A DNA stretch of 64,000 nucleotides from JAFGBI01 sp964454025 (lineage in GTDB: Bacteria; Myxococcota_A; Polyangia; Polyangiales; Polyangiaceae). The notes under the pieces are model-generated. The model saw only the letters and a list, made by a program, of their open reading frames with translations. It did no database searches and was not told the DNA's origin. A program made the position numbers and the translations under genes. Within the stretch, counting starts at the first letter, position 1. Every line of letters begins with the position of its first letter. This document shows positions 60,397 to 64,000 of the stretch, piece after piece. The stretch covers positions 1 to 64,000 of the forward strand of contig CAYVRP010000017.1 in NCBI GenBank assembly GCA_964454025.1. The letters run 5' to 3'.

Positions 60397-62799
60397 ATGC
60401 CGACGACGAGATGGGGTCTGCTGGTGTACCTGAGGGGAGTCTGCCCGGCGCTGGTGGCGTTCGTGGCGAGCGGCTGCACTGCGACCACCGGCACCACCGA
60501 GGGCGCTGCCACCGCGGCGGGGCCGGGCCGCGGCGGGAACCTGATCAAGAACGCCGACTTCGAGAGCGGCTCGAGCCTGCCCTGGACGCCGTCCTTCACG
60601 CCGCCCGCGGCGGGCACGGCGTCGGTCGACGACGGCTGGTACTGCCTCAAGGTCGACAACAAGGGCGCCGCGCCGTGGGACGCCCAGGTCCGCCACCGCG
60701 AGATGGTGATCCAGAAGGGCCACCGGTACGCCATCAGCTTCAAGATCAAGGCGGACCAGCCGACTCGGGTGCGCTCCAAGGTGGGGATGGCGGGTCCCCC
60801 CTACACGGAGTACTGGGTCAAGACCCTCGAGATCGGGCCCGAGCCGCAGACCATCACCGGCGACTTCACCATGAACGGCGCCGCCGACCCGACCGCGGAG
60901 TGGGCGTTCCACGGCGGGGGGACCATGGCCCTGCCCGCGGGCAACTTCACCTTCTGCATCGACGACGTGTTCCTGACGGATCCCGAGTTCACCCCCACGG
61001 CCACGGCCGCCGCGCGGCAGGTGAGCCCCCTGCGCGTCAACCAGCTCGGCTACCTCCCCTCGGGCGCCAAGCGCGCGACCCTGGTGTCGGACGCCGCGAC
61101 GCCCGTGGATTGGGAGCTCGTCGACGCCAACGGGAGCAGCGTGCTCAAGGGGCAGACGGTGCCGTTCGGGATCGATCGTGACTCGGGCGACTCGCTGCAC
61201 ACGATCGACTTCGGCGCGGCCAAGCAGGTCGGCCAAGGCCTTCGGCTCCGCGCCCAGGGCGCCGAGAGCCCACCCTTCCAGATCGCAGAGGGGACCTACA
61301 AACAGCTCAAGTACGACGCGATCTGGTTCTTCTACCACAACCGCAGCGGCCTGCCGATCGAGCTCCCCTTCGCCGGCAAGCCGGAGTGGGTGCGGCCCGC
61401 CGGGCACCTGAGCGACGCCAAGGTCCCCTGCGCGCCGGTCGACAAGCTGCTTCCGTCCCAGAAGGCGTACGCCTGCGACTGGACGCTGGACGTGTCCGGG
61501 GGCTGGTACGACGCCGGCGACCACGGCAAGTACGTGGTCAACGGCGGGATCGCGGTGTGGACGCTGCTCAACCTCTACGAGCGCGCCAAGCACCTCGCCC
61601 CGGCGTCGGCGGCCGAGTTCGGCGACGGGAAGCTCCGGATCCCGGAGCAGAAGAACGGCGTACCCGATCTGCTCGACGAGGTCCGCTGGGAGCTCGAGTG
61701 GGAGCTCAAGATGCAGGTGCCCGAGGGGAAGAAGTACGCGGGCATGGCGCACCACAAGATCCACGACGTGGCCTGGACGGCGCTCGGGCTGCGCCCGCCG
61801 ACGGACACCAACGAGATCAAGATGCCGCGCTACCTCCGCCCCCCCTCGACGGCGGCGACGCTGAACCTGGCGGCGAACGCGGCGCAGGCGGCGCGGATCT
61901 GGAAGACCCTGGATCCGGCCTTCTCCAAGCGGTGCGAGCGCGCGGCCAAGCGCGCCTGGAACGCCGCGACCCAGAACCCCCGGATGTTCGCGCCCAAGGA
62001 GGACACCACCGGCGGCGGGCCCTACGACGACGTCGACGTGTCCGACGAGTGGTACTGGGCGGCCGCGGAGCTTTTCATCACCACCGGGCACTCGGCGTTC
62101 AAGGACCACTTGACCAAGTCCCGGTGGCACCTCTTGGTGCCCAAGGAGGCGGGGGGCGACGGTGGCGGCACGATGTCGGCGATGACCTGGCAGCTCACCG
62201 CCGCGCTGGGGACGATCTCGCTGGCGGTGGTGCCGAACCAGCTCGGCGCGGAGGCGACCAAGACGGCGCGCGGGCGGATCGTCGAGGTCGCGGACGCCTA
62301 CCTCGCGGCGGGCAAGGAGCAGGGCTACCGCATCCCCTTCCGGGCGCCGCCGACGGGCGGCTACCCCTGGGGCTCGAACTCCTTCATCATCAACAACGCG
62401 CTGATCCTGGGCCTCGCCTACGACTTCACCCGCCGCCAGGAGTACGTGGAGGGGGTGACCGACGCGATGAACTACCTGCTCGGCAACAACCCCCTCGGGC
62501 AGAGCTACGTCTCCTGGTACGGATCGACGCCGCTCGAGAACCCGCACCACCGGTGGTTCTCGTACCAGGTGAACAACAAGTTCCCCAAGGCCATCCCGGG
62601 GCTCCTGTCCGGGGGTCCGAACTCGGGGCTTCAAGATCCGTACGTCCAGGCCGCGAACGTCAAGGCAACCTGCGAGGGCAAGCCCCAGCGGTGCTTCATC
62701 GACAACATCGAGGCCTGGAGCGTCAACGAGGTGACCATCAACTGGAACGCGCCGCTGGTCTGGGTGACGGCGTTCCTCGACGAGCAGGGCAAGGGCTGA
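60397..62799 (+). CDS. GH9 endoglucanase lipoprotein with CBM4/9 module
   Basis: This 800-residue protein has a signal peptide ending VASGC (lipobox). A CBM4/9-type sandwich (~45-195, LIKNADFESGS at its start) and an Ig-like CelD-N domain (~205-305, LRVNQLGYLPSGAKRA) precede a GH9 catalytic domain (~310-795). DAGDHGKYV supplies the Asp residues (~370) and SVNEVTINWNAPLVW the acid Glu (~777). It should make internal and processive cuts in cellulose with inversion, complementing the GH48. A GAGGAG site precedes the ATG, 26 nt after the GH48 stop, so the two are co-transcribed. Confidence 0.94.
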   Translation: MPTTRWGLLVYLRGVCPALVAFVASGCTATTGTTEGAATAAGPGRGGNLIKNADFESGSSLPWTPSFTPPAAGTASVDDGWYCLKVDNKGAAPWDAQVRHREMVIQKGHRYAISFKIKADQPTRVRSKVGMAGPPYTEYWVKTLEIGPEPQTITGDFTMNGAADPTAEWAFHGGGTMALPAGNFTFCIDDVFLTDPEFTPTATAAARQVSPLRVNQLGYLPSGAKRATLVSDAATPVDWELVDANGSSVLKGQTVPFGIDRDSGDSLHTIDFGAAKQVGQGLRLRAQGAESPPFQIAEGTYKQLKYDAIWFFYHNRSGLPIELPFAGKPEWVRPAGHLSDAKVPCAPVDKLLPSQKAYACDWTLDVSGGWYDAGDHGKYVVNGGIAVWTLLNLYERAKHLAPASAAEFGDGKLRIPEQKNGVPDLLDEVRWELEWELKMQVPEGKKYAGMAHHKIHDVAWTALGLRPPTDTNEIKMPRYLRPPSTAATLNLAANAAQAARIWKTLDPAFSKRCERAAKRAWNAATQNPRMFAPKEDTTGGGPYDDVDVSDEWYWAAAELFITTGHSAFKDHLTKSRWHLLVPKEAGGDGGGTMSAMTWQLTAALGTISLAVVPNQLGAEATKTARGRIVEVADAYLAAGKEQGYRIPFRAPPTGGYPWGSNSFIINNALILGLAYDFTRRQEYVEGVTDAMNYLLGNNPLGQSYVSWYGSTPLENPHHRWFSYQVNNKFPKAIPGLLSGGPNSGLQDPYVQAANVKATCEGKPQRCFIDNIEAWSVNEVTINWNAPLVWVTAFLDEQGKG

Positions 62800-63058
62800 G
62801 GCGGCGTGGCCGGCCCAGGGCCGGGCGTCGGGCACCGAGCTTCGCCGGTCTTGTCGGGGAGCGCGTGGTGGTGTCAGGTCGCCCGGCCCTCCCGGTTCGG
62901 GACTTCCGCTCGGACGGCATTCGTGCCGCGGCTCTGTCGCCTGTTGTCCCGCGTGGCGCCGGGGCGGCGCGGGGCCGCGCAGAGGGGCAGAGGGCGGGGG
63001 CGGCCGGGTACCCGCGGCGCTGCCCGACGCGAGCGTGGACCGGGCGGAGGGCAGCGTG

Positions 63059-63082
63059 CGCGGCTGGCCCGCGCCGGCCGCG
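63059..63082 (+). terminator. Stem-loop between GH9 and GH94 genes
   Basis: CGCGGCTGGC, 4-nt loop, GCCGGCCGCG: ten pairs with one G-U. There is no T-run and it lies 260 nt past the GH9 stop, so the assignment is weak. Confidence 0.35.
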
Positions 63083-63094
63083 GCGCGGTGCGAA

Positions 63095-63120
63095 GAAACG
63101 CTGGTCAAACCGCGCGTTTC
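63095..63120. promoter_or_regulatory. Inverted repeat upstream of the cellobiose phosphorylase gene
   Basis: GAAACGC, 12 nt, GCGTTTC: perfect 7-bp arms about 106 nt before the GH94 ATG. The half-site resembles those of LacI-family sugar regulators, though spacing differs from the classic compact operator. Confidence 0.35.
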
Positions 63121-63226
63121 GGGGCATGACTGCGACCAAGAACCGTAGCCACGGCGGTGCCTTGCGGCGCTGCGGTGGGGACTCCTGCCCTGCGCGGGAG
63201 CGCTTCTCCAAGGAGACGACGACACA

Positions 63227-64000
63227 ATGCGCTTCGGCCACTTCGACGACGCCAGCCGCGAGTACGTGATCACGACCCCGAAGACGCCATATCCGTGGAT
63301 CAACTACCTCGGCTCGGAGCAGTTCTTCGGGATCATCTCCCACCTGGGCGGCGGGTACTGCTTCTACCGGGACGCACGGCTGCGCCGGATCCTGCGCTAC
63401 CGGTACAACAACGTCCCGACCGATGCGGGTGGACGGTATTTCTACGTCAAGGACGGCGACGACTTCTGGACTCCGAGCTGGTCCCCGGTGAAGGCGGACC
63501 TCGAGTCCTTCGAGTGCCGGCATGGCCTGGGCTACACGCGGATCACCGGCAAGCGCGGCGGGGTCAAGGTGGAGACGCTGTATTTCGTCCCCGTTGGCCA
63601 CAACGCCGAGATCCACCAGGTCACGCTCACCAACGAGTCGACCGCGTCCAAGACGCTGAAGCTCTTCTCGTTCGTCGAGTTCGCCCTCTGGAACGCGTGG
63701 GACGACCAGACCAACTTCCAGCGGAACTGGAGCACCGGTGAGGTCGAGGTCGTCGGCGGCACCATCTACCACAAGACGGAGTACCGGGAGCGCCGGAACC
63801 ACTATGCGTTCTACCACGTCAACGTGGCGCCGAGCGGCTTCGACACCGACCGGGAGACGTTCTTCGGCCTGTACAACGGCATGCACGAGCCGGACGTCGT
63901 CAAGGCCGGCAAATCGCGGAATTCGCTGGCCAGCGGGTGGCAACCGATCGCCTCGCACTCCGTGGACGTCTCCCTCGCCCCGGGCGAGTCGAAGACGGTG
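63227..64000 (+). CDS. GH94 cellobiose phosphorylase, 3'-truncated by the window edge
   Basis: The first 258 codons of a family 94 phosphorylase are visible: RFGHFDDASREYVITTPKTP at the N-terminus, then YPWINYLGSEQFFG and SFVEFALWNAWDDQTNFQRN, all diagnostic of the cellobiose-phosphorylase N-terminal beta-sandwich. The catalytic barrel lies beyond the window. The enzyme converts cellobiose and phosphate to glucose-1-phosphate and glucose, saving ATP. There is no signal peptide, so it is cytoplasmic. AAGGAG precedes the ATG at 63227 by 11 nt. It would complete the pathway begun by GH48 and GH9. Confidence 0.93.
   Translation, partial: MRFGHFDDASREYVITTPKTPYPWINYLGSEQFFGIISHLGGGYCFYRDARLRRILRYRYNNVPTDAGGRYFYVKDGDDFWTPSWSPVKADLESFECRHGLGYTRITGKRGGVKVETLYFVPVGHNAEIHQVTLTNESTASKTLKLFSFVEFALWNAWDDQTNFQRNWSTGEVEVVGGTIYHKTEYRERRNHYAFYHVNVAPSGFDTDRETFFGLYNGMHEPDVVKAGKSRNSLASGWQPIASHSVDVSLAPGESKTV

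Larger units (their letters stand above)
62800..63226. other. Intergenic region between GH9 and GH94 genes
   Basis: This 427-bp gap has no supported gene. It contains a 10-bp hairpin (63059-63082) that could end the GH48/GH9 transcript, and a 7-bp dyad (63095-63120) that may control the GH94 gene. It implies a separate promoter for GH94. Confidence 0.55.

Noticed and set aside
62806..63129. 107-codon frame between GH9 and GH94
   Set aside because: Arg/Gly-rich, no ribosome site, no motif; spans hairpins and looks non-coding.
60286..63303. 1005-codon minus-strand frame opposite the GH9 gene
   Set aside because: Antisense to a certain GH9 gene, with biased composition and no recognisable motif.

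Overview
The window is very GC-rich with dense coding on both strands. It reads as a chromosomal stretch of a myxobacterium, most likely Polyangiales (Sorangium/Polyangium-like). This is an inference from family content: Cys-repeat and TGGT-repeat lipoproteins, an ECF sigma/FecR operon, a Ser/Thr kinase fused to a PilZ domain, a pseudokinase, a sigma-54 activator, a hybrid histidine kinase, bactofilin, rhomboid and SUMF1 proteins, and a cellulose-degradation locus.

Layout. 1-1.1 kb: the 3' part of a tyrosine recombinase running into a tRNA-Asp gene, which suggests an integrated element to the left. 1.25-4 kb: outer-membrane-like protein, ECF sigma factor and FecR-like protein, translationally coupled. 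4-7.4 kb: a VWA lipoprotein and a GH8 glycanase with Cys repeats. 7.4-18.8 kb: kinase-PilZ, an oversized GlmS-like enzyme, a VWA lipoprotein, aspartate-semialdehyde dehydrogenase, a TPR-like protein, a HAD phosphatase, a sigma-54 activator, a Nudix hydrolase and a tail-anchored protein. 19-27.5 kb: hybrid histidine kinase, TatD, TcdA, an alpha/beta hydrolase, a lipoprotein, PrsW and an orphan receiver. 27.6-35.7 kb: GH31 glucosidase, a cyclase-family hydrolase, two Cys-rich secreted proteins and a SUMF1-LysM protein.

35.7-45 kb: a giant CoA-dehydratase-activase-type protein and a pseudokinase. The 3' end of the first and the 5' half of the second have been duplicated in tandem (2107-bp period, no differences found, CCGGC at each breakpoint). 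The junction makes a third, in-frame chimeric gene with a pseudokinase head and an activase tail. This is either a very recent rearrangement or an assembly artefact.

45-50.5 kb: NCS2-type permease, EAL phosphodiesterase, DUF971 protein, rhomboid-TPR protease and a SUMF1 protein. 50.7-54.1 kb: a three-gene minus-strand module of a zinc-ribbon/HPt-like/HhH protein, a pentapeptide-repeat protein with a bactofilin-like tail, and a bactofilin.

54.7-64 kb: a collinear cellulose-utilisation locus. It encodes a large outer-membrane barrel, a carbohydrate-binding lipoprotein, GH48 exocellulase, GH9 endocellulase and GH94 cellobiose phosphorylase (cut by the window end). The expected division of labour is surface-anchored hydrolysis of cellulose, uptake of cellodextrins through the barrel, and cytoplasmic phosphorolysis. 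No cohesin or dockerin is visible, so lipid anchoring would replace a scaffold.
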